This document shows positions 43,795-53,303 of a DNA stretch of 64,000 nt, one piece after another. The DNA is taken from assembly GCA_023228885.1 (NCBI GenBank), contig JALOAJ010000006.1, positions 38,725-102,724 of the forward strand, in the 5' to 3' direction. The stretch comes from Bacillota bacterium. Its GTDB lineage: Bacteria > Bacillota > Clostridia > Monoglobales > Firm-18. Position numbers and translations under genes: made by a program. The notes under the pieces were generated by a model that had not been told where the DNA came from, did no database searches, and worked only from the letters and a program-made list of their open reading frames with translations. Positions within the stretch are counted from its first letter, which is position 1. Every line of letters begins with the position of its first letter.

Positions 43795-44574
43795 ATGAGC
43801 ATTAAAAGAATTGTTGTAAAGGTGGGCACCTCAACCCTTACGCATGATACAGGTCTGATGAATTTCAAAAGAATTGAGCGTCTTGCACGAGCGCTGTGTG
43901 ATATAAAAAACAGCGGGGTGCAAATTATTTTTGTGTCCAGCGGTGCAATAAGCGTGGGCATGGGCAAGCTTGGTCTGCTAAAACGCCCCGACAGCACAAA
44001 GGAAAAGCAAGCAACCGCCTCGGTTGGTCAGGTAGAGCTTATGGGGCTTTACAGCAACATCTTCGGTCAATACGGCTCAACTGTTGCACAGCTTTTGCTG
44101 ACAAAAGATGTGCTTGACGGCGCGGAGCGGCAAAAAAATGCGCTTGCAACGATAGAAACCCTTTTTACGCTTGGCGCAGTTCCCATTATAAATGAAAATG
44201 ACACTATATCTACATACGAAATAGAGTTCGGCGATAACGATGTGCTTTCGGCGTATGTTGCAAAATTAGTGCAGGCGGATTTGCTTATAATACTCACCGA
44301 CACCGAAGGATTATACGACAGCGACCCTAAAAAAAATGCAAACGCGAAATTGATTGGCGCGGTAGACGAAATTACCGACGAAATACATGCATTGGCAGGG
44401 GGCAGCGGAACTGCCAGAGGCACAGGCGGAATGTGCACCAAGCTTGAGGCGGCGCAAATCGCATCGGATGCCGGGGTAAATACAGTAATATCAAGCGGTG
44501 AAAATCCGGACATTTTATACGATATAATAGAAGGAAAGCCAAGGGGAACATTTTTTTCCGCCGCCAACAAATAA
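43795..44574 (+). CDS. proB: Glutamate 5-kinase (without PUA domain)
   Basis: A 259-residue amino-acid kinase: VVKVGTSTLTHDTGLMN, SSGAISVGMGKLGL, NENDTISTYEIEFGDNDVLS and LLIILTDTEGLYDSDP. It ends after the kinase fold without the RNA-binding-like PUA domain of longer ProB proteins. First step of proline synthesis. Confidence 0.95.
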   Translation: MSIKRIVVKVGTSTLTHDTGLMNFKRIERLARALCDIKNSGVQIIFVSSGAISVGMGKLGLLKRPDSTKEKQATASVGQVELMGLYSNIFGQYGSTVAQLLLTKDVLDGAERQKNALATIETLFTLGAVPIINENDTISTYEIEFGDNDVLSAYVAKLVQADLLIILTDTEGLYDSDPKKNANAKLIGAVDEITDEIHALAGGSGTARGTGGMCTKLEAAQIASDAGVNTVISSGENPDILYDIIEGKPRGTFFSAANK

Positions 44575-44607
44575 AAGATATTTAAAGGAGGGTGCAAATC
44601 AACTTTT

Positions 44608-45855
44608 ATGAATAAAAATTTGATTGAAAAAGGAAGGCGCGCCAAAGCGGCGTCCGCAAAGCTTGCAAATATGCAATCCGATTTAAAGAGCAACGCGCTA
44701 TGCGCAATTGCGGAAGGTCTTGTTTCAAATGCCGATTATATTATTTTAGAAAACAAGAAAGACATCGAATCTGCAAAAGCAAACAACATCCCTACCGCTA
44801 TGGTTGACAGGCTTTTGCTAAACAACGAAAGAATAGCGCAAATGGCAGACGGTATTCGCCATGTGGCATCACTGCCCGACCCTGTCGGTGAGGTATTGGG
44901 GATGGCTAAACGCCCCAACGGTCTGCTGATAGGCACCACAAGGGTTCCGCTCGGCGTTATCGGGATAATTTACGAATCTCGCCCTAATGTTACTGCAGAT
45001 GCCGCTGCGCTTTGCATAAAGGCGGGGAATGCCGTTGTTTTAAGGGGTGGCAGCGAAGCTATCAACTCTAACATTGCAATTGCTAAAATAATGCAAGACG
45101 AAGGGGTAAAAGCGGGGTTACCCGTTGGTACGATAGAGCTTGTTAAAGACACAAGCCGTGAGGTTGCGGCACAGCTTATGAAGCTTAGCGATTATATAGA
45201 TGTGCTTATTCCGCGCGGAGGAGCGGGGCTTATAAAAGCGGTGATAGAAAACTCTACAATACCTGTCATTGAAACGGGTTCGGGCAACTGTCATGTGTAT
45301 ATCGAAAAAACAGCCGACTTGCAAATGGCAAAAGACATTGCGACAAACGCCAAGGTCAGCCGTCCGTCGGTGTGTAATGCGGCAGAAACTTTGTTAATTG
45401 ACAGGGATATCGCCAAATCCTTCCTACCCGATATTTTACAGGAGCTGACAAACAATAATGTTAAAATACGAGGCTGCAATGAAACTGCCGAAATTTTTCC
45501 GAATATTGCATTGGCAACGGAAGATGATTGGGCAACGGAATATAACGATTATATAATTGCAGTAAAAGTTGTAAGCGGAATAGACGAGGCAATCTCTCAT
45601 ATTTCAATGTTTGGCACAAAGCACAGCGAGGCAATTATCACAAGCGATTACGCCGCTTCGCAAAAATTTCTTGCCGAGGTAGACGCTGCGGCGGTTTATG
45701 TCAACGCCTCAACACGCTTTACCGATGGGTTTGAGTTTGGGTTTGGCGCGGAAATAGGCATCAGCACGCAAAAACTGCACGCCAGAGGTCCAATGGGGCT
45801 AAAAGAGTTGACAACAACTAAATATATAATTTACGGAAACGGTCAAATCCGATAA
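44608..45855 (+). CDS. proA: Glutamate-5-semialdehyde dehydrogenase (gamma-glutamyl phosphate reductase)
   Basis: 415 residues of the aldehyde dehydrogenase superfamily. PLGVIGIIYESRPNVTADAA and NAVVLRGGSEAINSN bind NADPH and substrate, the catalytic Cys lies in KVSRPSVCNAAETLL, and the C-terminal block is GFGAEIGISTQKLHARGPMG. It is the second enzyme of proline synthesis, co-transcribed with proB (33 bases apart). AGGAGG is 16 bases before the ATG, a long spacing. Confidence 0.95.
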   Translation: MNKNLIEKGRRAKAASAKLANMQSDLKSNALCAIAEGLVSNADYIILENKKDIESAKANNIPTAMVDRLLLNNERIAQMADGIRHVASLPDPVGEVLGMAKRPNGLLIGTTRVPLGVIGIIYESRPNVTADAAALCIKAGNAVVLRGGSEAINSNIAIAKIMQDEGVKAGLPVGTIELVKDTSREVAAQLMKLSDYIDVLIPRGGAGLIKAVIENSTIPVIETGSGNCHVYIEKTADLQMAKDIATNAKVSRPSVCNAAETLLIDRDIAKSFLPDILQELTNNNVKIRGCNETAEIFPNIALATEDDWATEYNDYIIAVKVVSGIDEAISHISMFGTKHSEAIITSDYAASQKFLAEVDAAAVYVNASTRFTDGFEFGFGAEIGISTQKLHARGPMGLKELTTTKYIIYGNGQIR

Positions 45856-45863
45856 AAAAATAG

Positions 45864-45894
45864 ACCCGCCTGCAAAAAACGGCGGGTTTTTTTG
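45864..45894 (+). terminator. Rho-independent terminator of proBA
   Basis: Stem ACCCGCC/GGCGGGT with loop TGCAAAAAAC (45864-45887), followed by seven T residues, starting 8 bases after the proA stop. Confidence 0.9.
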
Positions 45895-46461
45895 TTATAT
45901 ATCAGAATTAAAATTGTAACCTGCTTGTATTGCTTTTAAATTAACCTCTATTAACTCTTTTTTAGAAGGCGGAACGCTTTTTTCAAGCGCTTCTTTCACT
46001 TGGTCGAGCGATACAGCCGCTAAAACAGATATTAACTTTCCAAGCATTATCATGTTTGCAAGCTTAGGCACACCCATTTCGTTTGCCATTTGCGTTGCAG
46101 GTATATAATGAGCGTTAACATCATTTCTGCTTGTTTTTTTGCTTATCAGCGAGCTGTCTATTATAATATTTCCGCCGGGCGATACTGTATTTTCAAATTT
46201 ATCGAATGACGGAAGGTTCATAACAATTAAGTCGGTCGGATTATTTATTATGGGTGAGCCGACAGCGTCATTTGAAACTATGACATGGCAGTTTGCGGTG
46301 CCGCCCCTCATTTCAGGCCCGTATGAGGGCAGCCATGAAACTTCCAAACCGCTCACCAACCCTAAATATGACATAACCTTACCGCAAAACAATATACCTT
46401 GCCCGCCAAAACCTGCAAATAAAATTTCACGAGTCAATTTATCGGTCACCTCCGGTAACAT
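45895..46461 (-). CDS. korC: 2-oxoacid:ferredoxin oxidoreductase gamma subunit
   Basis: A 188-residue subunit of the pyruvate/ketoacid oxidoreductase gamma family: EILFAGFGGQGILFCGKVMS, WLPSYGPEMRGGTANCHVIV and the C-terminal NMIMLGKLISV. It completes the four-subunit complex that oxidatively decarboxylates 2-oxoacids to acyl-CoA, reducing ferredoxin. It overlaps the beta-subunit gene by 23 bases. Confidence 0.92.
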   Translation of the reverse strand: MLPEVTDKLTREILFAGFGGQGILFCGKVMSYLGLVSGLEVSWLPSYGPEMRGGTANCHVIVSNDAVGSPIINNPTDLIVMNLPSFDKFENTVSPGGNIIIDSSLISKKTSRNDVNAHYIPATQMANEMGVPKLANMIMLGKLISVLAAVSLDQVKEALEKSVPPSKKELIEVNLKAIQAGYNFNSDI

Positions 46462-47191
46462 CCTTATACACGCCCAATGGGTAATACGGCATCATGTTAT
46501 CTCTCAGCCAATCCATTGATTCGGCAGGCGATAAGCCCCAGTTTGTCGGGCAGGTGGAAAGCACCTCAACCATAGAAAAACCCTTTTTATCTATCTGGCA
46601 TTGAAACGCTTTTTTAATTGACGCCCTTGTGTCATTTATATTTTTAATACTGTCAACGCTGCACCTTTTGATAAATGACGAGCCTTCAAGCGTTGCAAGC
46701 ATTTCGGACATTCTTATGGGATACCCTTGCATTTCCACCTTTCGACCGTATGGGGTCGTTTGGGTAACCTGACCCACCAACGAAGTGGGCGCCATTTGCC
46801 CGCCTGTCATTCCATAAATGGCATTGTTTAAAAATATAATCGTTATATTTTCACTCCGTGTCGCGGCATGTACCGTTTCGGCGGTACCTATCGCCGCAAG
46901 GTCGCCGTCACCCTGATAGGTAAAAATTATATTTTCAGGGTTTGCCCTTTTTATCCCTGTTGCAACGGCGGGAGCCCTGCCATGAGCCGCCTCCTGCATA
47001 TCGCAATTAAAATAGTTATAAGCAAAAACGGCGCAGCCGACAGGCGCAACCCCAATTGTATCTCCCTCAATCCCAAGTTCGTCTATAACCTCCGCTATAA
47101 GGCGATGCACTATGCCATGCGTACATCCCGGGCAGTAATGAAACGGAACATCGGCAAGCGCTTTCGGTCTTTCAAAAATTGTTTCCATCAT
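46439..47191 (-). CDS. korB: 2-oxoacid:ferredoxin oxidoreductase beta subunit (TPP-binding)
   Basis: 250 residues. HYCPGCTHGIVHRLIAEVID is the N-terminal motif, and the TPP site is YQGDGDLAAIGTAE with IFLNNAIYGMTGGQMAPTS. Together with the alpha subunit it forms the catalytic core. The gene overlaps the alpha-subunit gene by 4 bases. Confidence 0.94.
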   Translation of the reverse strand: MMETIFERPKALADVPFHYCPGCTHGIVHRLIAEVIDELGIEGDTIGVAPVGCAVFAYNYFNCDMQEAAHGRAPAVATGIKRANPENIIFTYQGDGDLAAIGTAETVHAATRSENITIIFLNNAIYGMTGGQMAPTSLVGQVTQTTPYGRKVEMQGYPIRMSEMLATLEGSSFIKRCSVDSIKNINDTRASIKKAFQCQIDKKGFSMVEVLSTCPTNWGLSPAESMDWLRDNMMPYYPLGVYKDVTGGDR

Positions 47192-48237
47192 GCATACCTC
47201 CTTATTTGCTCAAATATTGCCGTCGGCGTTGGAACAGCCCCGCCTGTTCTGCCGTAAAAATGAACAGGGCAAACGCCGTTTACCGCAAGGCGTATATCCT
47301 CCACCATCTGTCCGGTGCTCATTTCAACCGAAATCATGCATTTAACATTCGGCGCTGTTTTTGCAATTATATCGGTTGGAAAAGGCCACAATGTTATCGG
47401 TCTTATAAGCCCCGCTTTAATGCCATTTTGTTTGGCAAGCGCTATTGCAGCCTTGGCAATGCGCGCGGTAGTGCCGTATGCGACCAAAACAACATCGGCA
47501 TTTTCCAAGCCCTCGGTATGGTATTTCACTTCCGTTTCGTAAATTGTGTTATATTTTTCCTCACGCTTTAATATAACTTCCTCAAGCTCCTCCGGGTGTA
47601 TATAAAGCGAGTTGATTATATTTGCTTTTCTTTTCATTTTAGTGCCGGTTGTCGCCCAGTCCTTTTTGGGCAAATGGTCCGTTTTCACTTCCGGGAAGCT
47701 TACCGGCTCCATCATTTGACCCAGCATACCATCCCCCATCAGCATTACAGGCATCCGGTATTTATCCGCCAAATCAAATGCGTCAATCGTGCAGTCAACC
47801 GTTTCTTGAATGGATGACGGAGCAATTACAATCATCCTATAATCGCCGTGCCCGCCGCCTTTTACCGCTTGAAAATAGTCTGATTGCGCAGGCTGAATTC
47901 CACCCAACCCGGGACCTGCCCGCACTATATTAACAATCACACAAGGCAGGTCAGCGCCCGCTATGTATGATAACCCTTCCATTTTAAGCGAAATCCCCGG
48001 GCTTGATGATGATGTCATTACCCTCACCCCGGCGCCCGCCGCGCCATACACCATGTTTATTGCCGCAACCTCGCTTTCCGCTTGCAAAAAGGTTCCTCCC
48101 ACCTTGGACATTCTTTTTGCCATATATGCCGAGATTTCTGTTTGCGGCGTTATGGGATAGCCAAAAAAGTGACGGCAATTAGCCCGAATAGCCGCCTCTG
48201 CAATCGCCTCATTCCCTTTCATTAAAACTTTGTCCAT
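47188..48237 (-). CDS. vorB: 2-oxoacid:ferredoxin oxidoreductase alpha subunit (VorB/KorA type)
   Basis: 349 residues: KGNEAIAEAAIRANCRHFFG, GYPITPQTEISAYMA, QAESEVAAINMVYGAAGAGV and SSSPGISLKMEGLSYIAGAD. The sequence is of the type usually annotated VorB (branched-chain 2-oxoacid) or KorA (2-oxoglutarate). The true substrate cannot be told from sequence alone. Confidence 0.92.
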   Translation of the reverse strand: MDKVLMKGNEAIAEAAIRANCRHFFGYPITPQTEISAYMAKRMSKVGGTFLQAESEVAAINMVYGAAGAGVRVMTSSSSPGISLKMEGLSYIAGADLPCVIVNIVRAGPGLGGIQPAQSDYFQAVKGGGHGDYRMIVIAPSSIQETVDCTIDAFDLADKYRMPVMLMGDGMLGQMMEPVSFPEVKTDHLPKKDWATTGTKMKRKANIINSLYIHPEELEEVILKREEKYNTIYETEVKYHTEGLENADVVLVAYGTTARIAKAAIALAKQNGIKAGLIRPITLWPFPTDIIAKTAPNVKCMISVEMSTGQMVEDIRLAVNGVCPVHFYGRTGGAVPTPTAIFEQIRRYA

Positions 48238-48242
48238 TTATA

Positions 48243-48458
48243 TCAGCCTTTCCTTTTCTTTATTTTAATTACCACATCCGGACATATCATTGCACAAAAC
48301 CTGCATCCGATGCATTTGTCTTGTTCTATGACCTGCGCCGGGTGAAACCCCTTTGCATTAAGCCTGTCTTTTGCCATCACCACAATCTTTTTCGGGCAAA
48401 CTGTGGTGCAAAGCTCACAACCTTTACACCCATCTTCGTCAAAAATTACTCTCATCAT
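48243..48458 (-). CDS. korD: Ferredoxin-type delta subunit of the 2-oxoacid oxidoreductase
   Basis: 71 residues with two 4Fe-4S motifs, CKGCELCTTVCPKK and CIGCRFCAMICPDV. It passes electrons from the catalytic core to free ferredoxin. It precedes the alpha-subunit gene by 5 bases, heading the delta-alpha-beta-gamma order. Confidence 0.93.
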   Translation of the reverse strand: MMRVIFDEDGCKGCELCTTVCPKKIVVMAKDRLNAKGFHPAQVIEQDKCIGCRFCAMICPDVVIKIKKRKG

Positions 48459-48461
48459 ATG

Positions 48462-49106
48462 TCAAACACCCCTTTCCCACGGAAAATCCAAATGCAGCTC
48501 CAACGGCAGTTTTGGAAAGTCTGTCTTTATTGTATCTAAAAGTTCCTTCTTCCCTGATACTGCCCCAATGGGAATACCTGTGGCATCTGAAACTTTATTG
48601 ACCAAGTCTTGTCCGTCTGATATTATTTCTTTTGTCGTTTCTGATTTTAAGTTTGTGTTGTTTATAAGCTTTGTTACCTTCAAGCGCGATGCCGCCTCTA
48701 TCTCACGCATCAGCTTTATTGTGTCATCTGCATTTTCAGTCATCGGACGGCAGGCGTTAATTACAAATTGCACCTCGTATTTTTTTTCTTTGATAAACCG
48801 ATTATACTGACCCAAAGCAATTGCCCCGGCATCGTCGCCGCCAACATCAAAAATAATATTCCCCTCGCCTGTCAATGCGGAAAACACCTCGGCGGGCACC
48901 GTCGGCATATCAATGTTGGTGTTTGCAAATTGAGGGGTTATCACCCTTACATTTGACGATTCAAGCTTTTCTTTTGCATCGGCCGTCCTAAAGTATGGGT
49001 TCACAATGTCTAAATCTATAATGGTGGCATTATCCAAGGATAACGCCAAATTGATTGCTATTTCTGTTTTTCCGCTTCCGTAATGACCGCAAATTATATA
49101 TATCAC
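48462..49106 (-). CDS. P-loop ATPase (CobQ/MinD-like) linked to the oxidoreductase operon
   Basis: 214 residues: Walker A GHYGSGKTEIAINLAL, the switch region ATIIDLDIVNPYFRT, and Walker B-like NIIFDVGGDDAGAIALGQYN. This ATPase is often found next to clostridial korABCD genes. Its role (cluster assembly, regulation) is unknown. It is 4 bases upstream of the ferredoxin subunit and overlaps the RseC/MucC gene. Confidence 0.8.
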   Translation of the reverse strand: MIYIICGHYGSGKTEIAINLALSLDNATIIDLDIVNPYFRTADAKEKLESSNVRVITPQFANTNIDMPTVPAEVFSALTGEGNIIFDVGGDDAGAIALGQYNRFIKEKKYEVQFVINACRPMTENADDTIKLMREIEAASRLKVTKLINNTNLKSETTKEIISDGQDLVNKVSDATGIPIGAVSGKKELLDTIKTDFPKLPLELHLDFPWERGV

Positions 49107-49480
49107 AAGCTACCCCCCATAATTTTTGTAATAGTTGCAGTATAACGCTTTGCAAGCCTTTTGTCAAGGAATTTAATCAGCAAAAACGGCAAAGCAAAAG
49201 CCGCAACCCCGCCCTGCCAGCCAAACAAAAGATATCCCGCAATTAATGTAAATATCGGAAAAACATAAACAAAAAAAGCGGCAAGCAGCACCTTTCGGTC
49301 TGAAAGCTCGATTTGCACCATATTCCCCTCAACCGCACCCATTTCATTGCTCACTTCAACAAATTGTTTGGTCGGCGTGCAACCGCCCTTGCACATGGCG
49401 CAATTTTCCCCGCAACCGCTGTGGCGCGTTATGCTCACAACAGCCATGTTATCATATGTTTTAGTCACAACCCCGATCAT
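49103..49480 (-). CDS. SoxR-reducing system / RseC-MucC family membrane protein
   Basis: About 125 residues: IGVVTKTYDNMAVVSITR, the cysteine cluster CGENCAMCKGGC, then two transmembrane helices (VLLAAFFVYVFPIFTLIAGY, GGVAAFALPFLLIKFL). The family is RseC/MucC, linked with Rnf-type and redox systems. The start is the ATG at 49480 with GAAGG seven bases upstream. Upstream in-frame codons lie within recN. Confidence 0.85.
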   Translation of the reverse strand: MIGVVTKTYDNMAVVSITRHSGCGENCAMCKGGCTPTKQFVEVSNEMGAVEGNMVQIELSDRKVLLAAFFVYVFPIFTLIAGYLLFGWQGGVAAFALPFLLIKFLDKRLAKRYTATITKIMGGSL

Positions 49481-49490
49481 TTGCAAGCCT

Positions 49491-51173
49491 TCACCGCTCC
49501 TTTGCCCTGCTTGCCAGCGTAAGCATTTCCTTTGCATTTGCAAGCGATTTTTCGGTAACTTGCGCTCCGCCCGTTATTCTGGCAATCTCATATGCGCATT
49601 CTTCTTGGTCTAAAAGCTTTACATTTGTTTTTGTGCTGTCGTCCGTGCTGTCTTTTTCTATTAAAAAATGGCTTTTTGCCATACAAGCTATTTGTGCAAG
49701 GTGAGTAATGCATATAATCTGTTTTTTTAAGGACAAGCTGTGCAGTTTTTGCGCCGCCTTAAATGCGGCTCGCCCGCTTATGCCGGCGTCAATTTCGTCA
49801 AATATAAGGGTAGCAACATCGTCGGTGTCTGCCAATATACTTTTTATTGCAAGCATAATTCGTGACATTTCACCGCCTGACGCTATTTTTGACAATGGCT
49901 TTGGCAATTCTCCTACATTTGTTGAAATTAAAAACTCTATGCTGTCTGCGCCTTTTTCGTTAAACTCACAAGGCTGTATATCAACCTTGAAATTCACCTT
50001 TTCCATATCAAGCTCGCCCAATTCAGACATTATCTTTTGCTCTAAATCTTGTGCGGCTGCCTTTCGCAGCGCCGTTATTTTATCCGCTTGTGTTTTTAGT
50101 TCTTCCAAACCCTCCGCATATTCTTTTTTAAGCTTTTTAATAATCTCATCGCTTTGGATTATGTCATCAAGTTCTTGCTTTAAGCTGTCGCAATACTCCA
50201 AAAGTTGGGGTATATCAGCCTTGTACTTGCGCTCAAGCCTGTTTATTATATCAAGCCGTTCCTCGATTTTGTCCAGCTCTGCGGGGTTAAAATCGGCATT
50301 TTCGGCATACTCTATTATTTGATGCGAAATGTCATCTAAATCAATACTTATGGCGTTTAGCGTTTCGTGAAAGCTAAAGAGCGTTTCATCATAATCGGAT
50401 ATTTCGCTAAGCCCCCTTAAAGCCGTTGATAAAATATCATGCGCCGAAGGGTTCTCAGACTCACCGCTGTAAAGCAAACTCCTTGCCTCCTCTAAAACGG
50501 ATGCAATTTTATTCGCCGCCGAAAGGTATTCCCGCCGCTTTAAAAGCTGCTCATGCTCATCTGCATTTAACCGGGCGGACTCTATTTCGTTTATTTGAAA
50601 TTCCAAAAATTCAGCCTTGCTTGCCTTTTCATGCTCGTCGGTAACAAGCTTCGAAATTTGTTTTTCAATACCTTTTAAATCGGTAAAAAGCTGCTTATAT
50701 TTTATCCTCTTTTCAGCAATATCCGCATAATCGTCTAAAAATTCCACATGGTTTGCGCTTGAAAGCAAAGCCTGATTATCATGCTGACCGTGAATGTTTA
50801 CTATCAATTTAGATATTTCTTTTAACATACCGGCGGTTGCCAGCATGGCGTTTACACGGCTTGTTCCCCTTCCGTCCAAGCTCAAATCCCGATATAACAG
50901 CAGGTTACCCTCATCAACTTCAAACCCCATATCGGCAAGTTGAGCTGTAACTTGAGGGTTTTGTATGTTAAACAGAGCCTCTACAACAGCTTTTTGCTGC
51001 CCGCCCCGAATAAGTTCCCTGCTTGTTCTTTGCCCCAAAACCATATTTAGCGAGTCTATAATAATTGATTTTCCTGCGCCTGTTTCACCGGTCAGAACAT
51101 TAAAGCCATCGGAAAAATCAACCGTAAGCTCATCTATAACAGCAATATTTTTTATGTGAAGGCTCACAAGCAT
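49491..51173 (-). CDS. recN: DNA repair protein RecN
   Basis: 560 residues, SMC-like: LVSLHIKNIAVIDELTVDF, Walker A GETGAGKSIIIDSLNMVLG, long coiled-coil arms (about residues 150-350), signature KIASGGEMSRIMLAIKSIL and Walker B LIFDEIDAGISG. It acts in double-strand-break repair. It follows argR by 8 bases. Confidence 0.95.
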   Translation of the reverse strand: MLVSLHIKNIAVIDELTVDFSDGFNVLTGETGAGKSIIIDSLNMVLGQRTSRELIRGGQQKAVVEALFNIQNPQVTAQLADMGFEVDEGNLLLYRDLSLDGRGTSRVNAMLATAGMLKEISKLIVNIHGQHDNQALLSSANHVEFLDDYADIAEKRIKYKQLFTDLKGIEKQISKLVTDEHEKASKAEFLEFQINEIESARLNADEHEQLLKRREYLSAANKIASVLEEARSLLYSGESENPSAHDILSTALRGLSEISDYDETLFSFHETLNAISIDLDDISHQIIEYAENADFNPAELDKIEERLDIINRLERKYKADIPQLLEYCDSLKQELDDIIQSDEIIKKLKKEYAEGLEELKTQADKITALRKAAAQDLEQKIMSELGELDMEKVNFKVDIQPCEFNEKGADSIEFLISTNVGELPKPLSKIASGGEMSRIMLAIKSILADTDDVATLIFDEIDAGISGRAAFKAAQKLHSLSLKKQIICITHLAQIACMAKSHFLIEKDSTDDSTKTNVKLLDQEECAYEIARITGGAQVTEKSLANAKEMLTLASRAKER

Positions 51174-51181
51174 AAATGTAT

Positions 51182-51640
51182 TTACCCCCTCATCTCGCTA
51201 AGTCTTGCGCATATATAACCCGATGCCTTTTCACTTTTTGTAACAATCATAATGGTGTCATCCCCGCCTATGCTGCCCAAAATGCCGTCAATATCCGCCG
51301 AGTCAATTGCGGAGGCGGCAGCTTGCGCCGCGCCGCTAAGGGTTTTTACAACAATAATATTCCCTGCCGGAGAAATGGAAGTTACGGAATGAGAAAATAT
51401 TTCACGCAGTTTTTCATCAAAGGTTATTTGTGCAGTTTGCTCCGAGCGTGAATACACAAAGACGCCCTCATCCGAAGCGGCTTTAATAAGCCGAAGGTTT
51501 TTTATATCACGCGACACCGTTGCTTGAGTAACATTAAAACCGTCATCGTTTAAATAAGTAACAAGCTCGTCTTGGGTTTGTATCTCTTTTTCTTTGATAA
51601 GCTCAAGTATTTTTTCCAGCCGCCTTTTTTTTGAATACAT
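51182..51640 (-). CDS. argR: Arginine repressor ArgR/AhrC
   Basis: 152 residues. The N-terminal winged helix (RRLEKILELIKEKEIQTQDE, ATVSRDIKNLRLIK) contacts ARG boxes. The C-terminal domain (GILGSIGGDDTIMIV) binds arginine and forms the hexamer. The start is the ATG at 51640; AGGAGG lies 11 bases before it. In Bacilli and Clostridia argR typically sits between tlyA/nadK and recN, as here. Confidence 0.93.
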   Translation of the reverse strand: MYSKKRRLEKILELIKEKEIQTQDELVTYLNDDGFNVTQATVSRDIKNLRLIKAASDEGVFVYSRSEQTAQITFDEKLREIFSHSVTSISPAGNIIVVKTLSGAAQAAASAIDSADIDGILGSIGGDDTIMIVTKSEKASGYICARLSEMRG

Positions 51641-51663
51641 TTCGTTCACTTCCTCCTGCACCT

Positions 51664-52491
51664 TTATCTTAAATACAGCTTTTTTCTAAGCTTTTCGTAA
51701 AACAAATTCTCACCTGTGCGAACAAGCTCGATTTTTCTACCGCCGGTTATTATAATTTCCTCATCGTTTTTTATGCAATGCGCCTTTTGCCCGTCTATCG
51801 TAAGGCTTGCGCGATGTTCTTCAGGCTCCTTTACACGCACTTCAACATCTTTATGCCCCGGAACTATAATGCTTCTTGAATGCAAGTTATGGGGGCAAAT
51901 GGGGGTTATTATTATAACCTCAAGCAAAGGGTCGCAAATAGGGCCGCCTGCCGAAAGCGAATAGGCTGTCGAACCGGTGGGTGTGGCAATTACAACGCCG
52001 TCCGACCTAACGGTGCTTATGTGTTTATGCTCAACATACAAAGAAATGTCGAGCATTTTTGTAAACCCGTCACGATGGATTACCGCATCGTTTAATGCGC
52101 AGTATTTATCATTGCCCGCCACCACATCAAGCATCATATGCGGCTCAATAACATATTCGCCGTTTAACACCTTTAAAAAACTGTTGTCGTCCGCCCTTTC
52201 AACCTCTGTCAAAAAGCCCAGTTGCCCATAATTCACACCAAGGAATGGAATGTTATAATGCCCATATTCCCTTGCGGCAGATAAAATTGTGCCGTCCCCG
52301 CCCAAAACAACAAGCATATCGGCGTTACCGAACTCGGTTTTTTCAACATAACGGGCGTTAATGTTTGTATCCTTATATTGCGCATCAAGCAACGGAACAA
52401 GCCCGGCGCTGTGTATCATGCTTATAGCCTGCTTAGTTCCTTCAAGCTTTTTATCTTTATATTCATTTGGGATTACGGCAATTTTGTTCAA
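51664..52491 (-). CDS. nadK: NAD kinase
   Basis: About 275 residues: NKIAVIPNEYKDKKL, the catalytic VVLGGDGTILSAAREYG, the NE/D motif region NDAVIHRDG and TPTGSTAYSLSAGGP. It makes NADP from NAD and ATP. I prefer the TTG at 52491, five bases after GGAAGGGTG. An ATG at 52509 overlapping the tlyA stop is the alternative. Confidence 0.92.
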   Translation of the reverse strand: MNKIAVIPNEYKDKKLEGTKQAISMIHSAGLVPLLDAQYKDTNINARYVEKTEFGNADMLVVLGGDGTILSAAREYGHYNIPFLGVNYGQLGFLTEVERADDNSFLKVLNGEYVIEPHMMLDVVAGNDKYCALNDAVIHRDGFTKMLDISLYVEHKHISTVRSDGVVIATPTGSTAYSLSAGGPICDPLLEVIIITPICPHNLHSRSIIVPGHKDVEVRVKEPEEHRASLTIDGQKAHCIKNDEEIIITGGRKIELVRTGENLFYEKLRKKLYLR

Positions 52492-52505
52492 CTGCACCCT
52501 TCCTC

Positions 52506-53303
52506 TCATTTGTCAAGCAAATCGGAATGTGAAAATTCTACAACATCAATGGCATCTATATGGATATCTTCGCCTTTTTTACCAATGTACATTAAATATT
52601 CAATATTGCCCTTTGGACCCTTGACGGGCGAGTGAGTTAATCCATAAATTTTAAATCCCAACTCCCCTGTAAAGGTCATCACCTTGCATACAACATCTAA
52701 ATGTGTTTTGGCATCCTTTATAACGCCCTTTTTGCCAACTTCACCCCGCCCCGCCTCAAATTGGGGCTTTATAAGGGCAACAGCAAGACCATTTTCGCCA
52801 AGCAGTTCATACACTTTCGGCAAAACAAGCTTTAAAGAGATAAACGAAACATCTACCGTTGCAAAATCAGTCTTTTCCGGTATATCTTCCACCGTCAGGT
52901 ATCGAATGTTTTTTCTTTCCAAGTTAACGACACGACTGTCCGTTCTAAGTTGCCATGCAAGCTGACCGTACCCCACATCTACGCAATATACCTTTTTTGC
53001 ACCGTTTTGGAGCATACAATCAGTAAAACCGCCGGTAGATGCGCCAATATCAGCGCAAACATATCCGTTTAAATCTATATTAAAATAATTTAGCGCCTTT
53101 TCAAGTTTAAGACCGCCCCTGCTGACATATTTACAAGCATTTGACCTTACCTCAACCATACAGTCATCTGTGATACGGATGCCGGGCTTATCCGCTTGCT
53201 CACCGTTGACATACACGCAGCCGCTCATAATTATGCCTTGCGCCTGTTGGCGGCTTGGGGCTAAACCCTGCTCGGCAAGATACACATCAAGTCGTTTTTT
53301 CAA
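52506..53303 (-). CDS. tlyA: TlyA-family rRNA 2'-O-methyltransferase
   Basis: 265 residues: an N-terminal S4 RNA-binding domain (KKRLDVYLAEQGLAPSRQQA) and an FtsJ-like SAM-dependent methyltransferase (CADIGASTGGFTDCMLQNGA, TVDVSFISLKLVLP). It modifies 16S and/or 23S rRNA. It overlaps the 3' end of dxs by 17 bases. Confidence 0.93.
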   Translation of the reverse strand: MKKRLDVYLAEQGLAPSRQQAQGIIMSGCVYVNGEQADKPGIRITDDCMVEVRSNACKYVSRGGLKLEKALNYFNIDLNGYVCADIGASTGGFTDCMLQNGAKKVYCVDVGYGQLAWQLRTDSRVVNLERKNIRYLTVEDIPEKTDFATVDVSFISLKLVLPKVYELLGENGLAVALIKPQFEAGRGEVGKKGVIKDAKTHLDVVCKVMTFTGELGFKIYGLTHSPVKGPKGNIEYLMYIGKKGEDIHIDAIDVVEFSHSDLLDK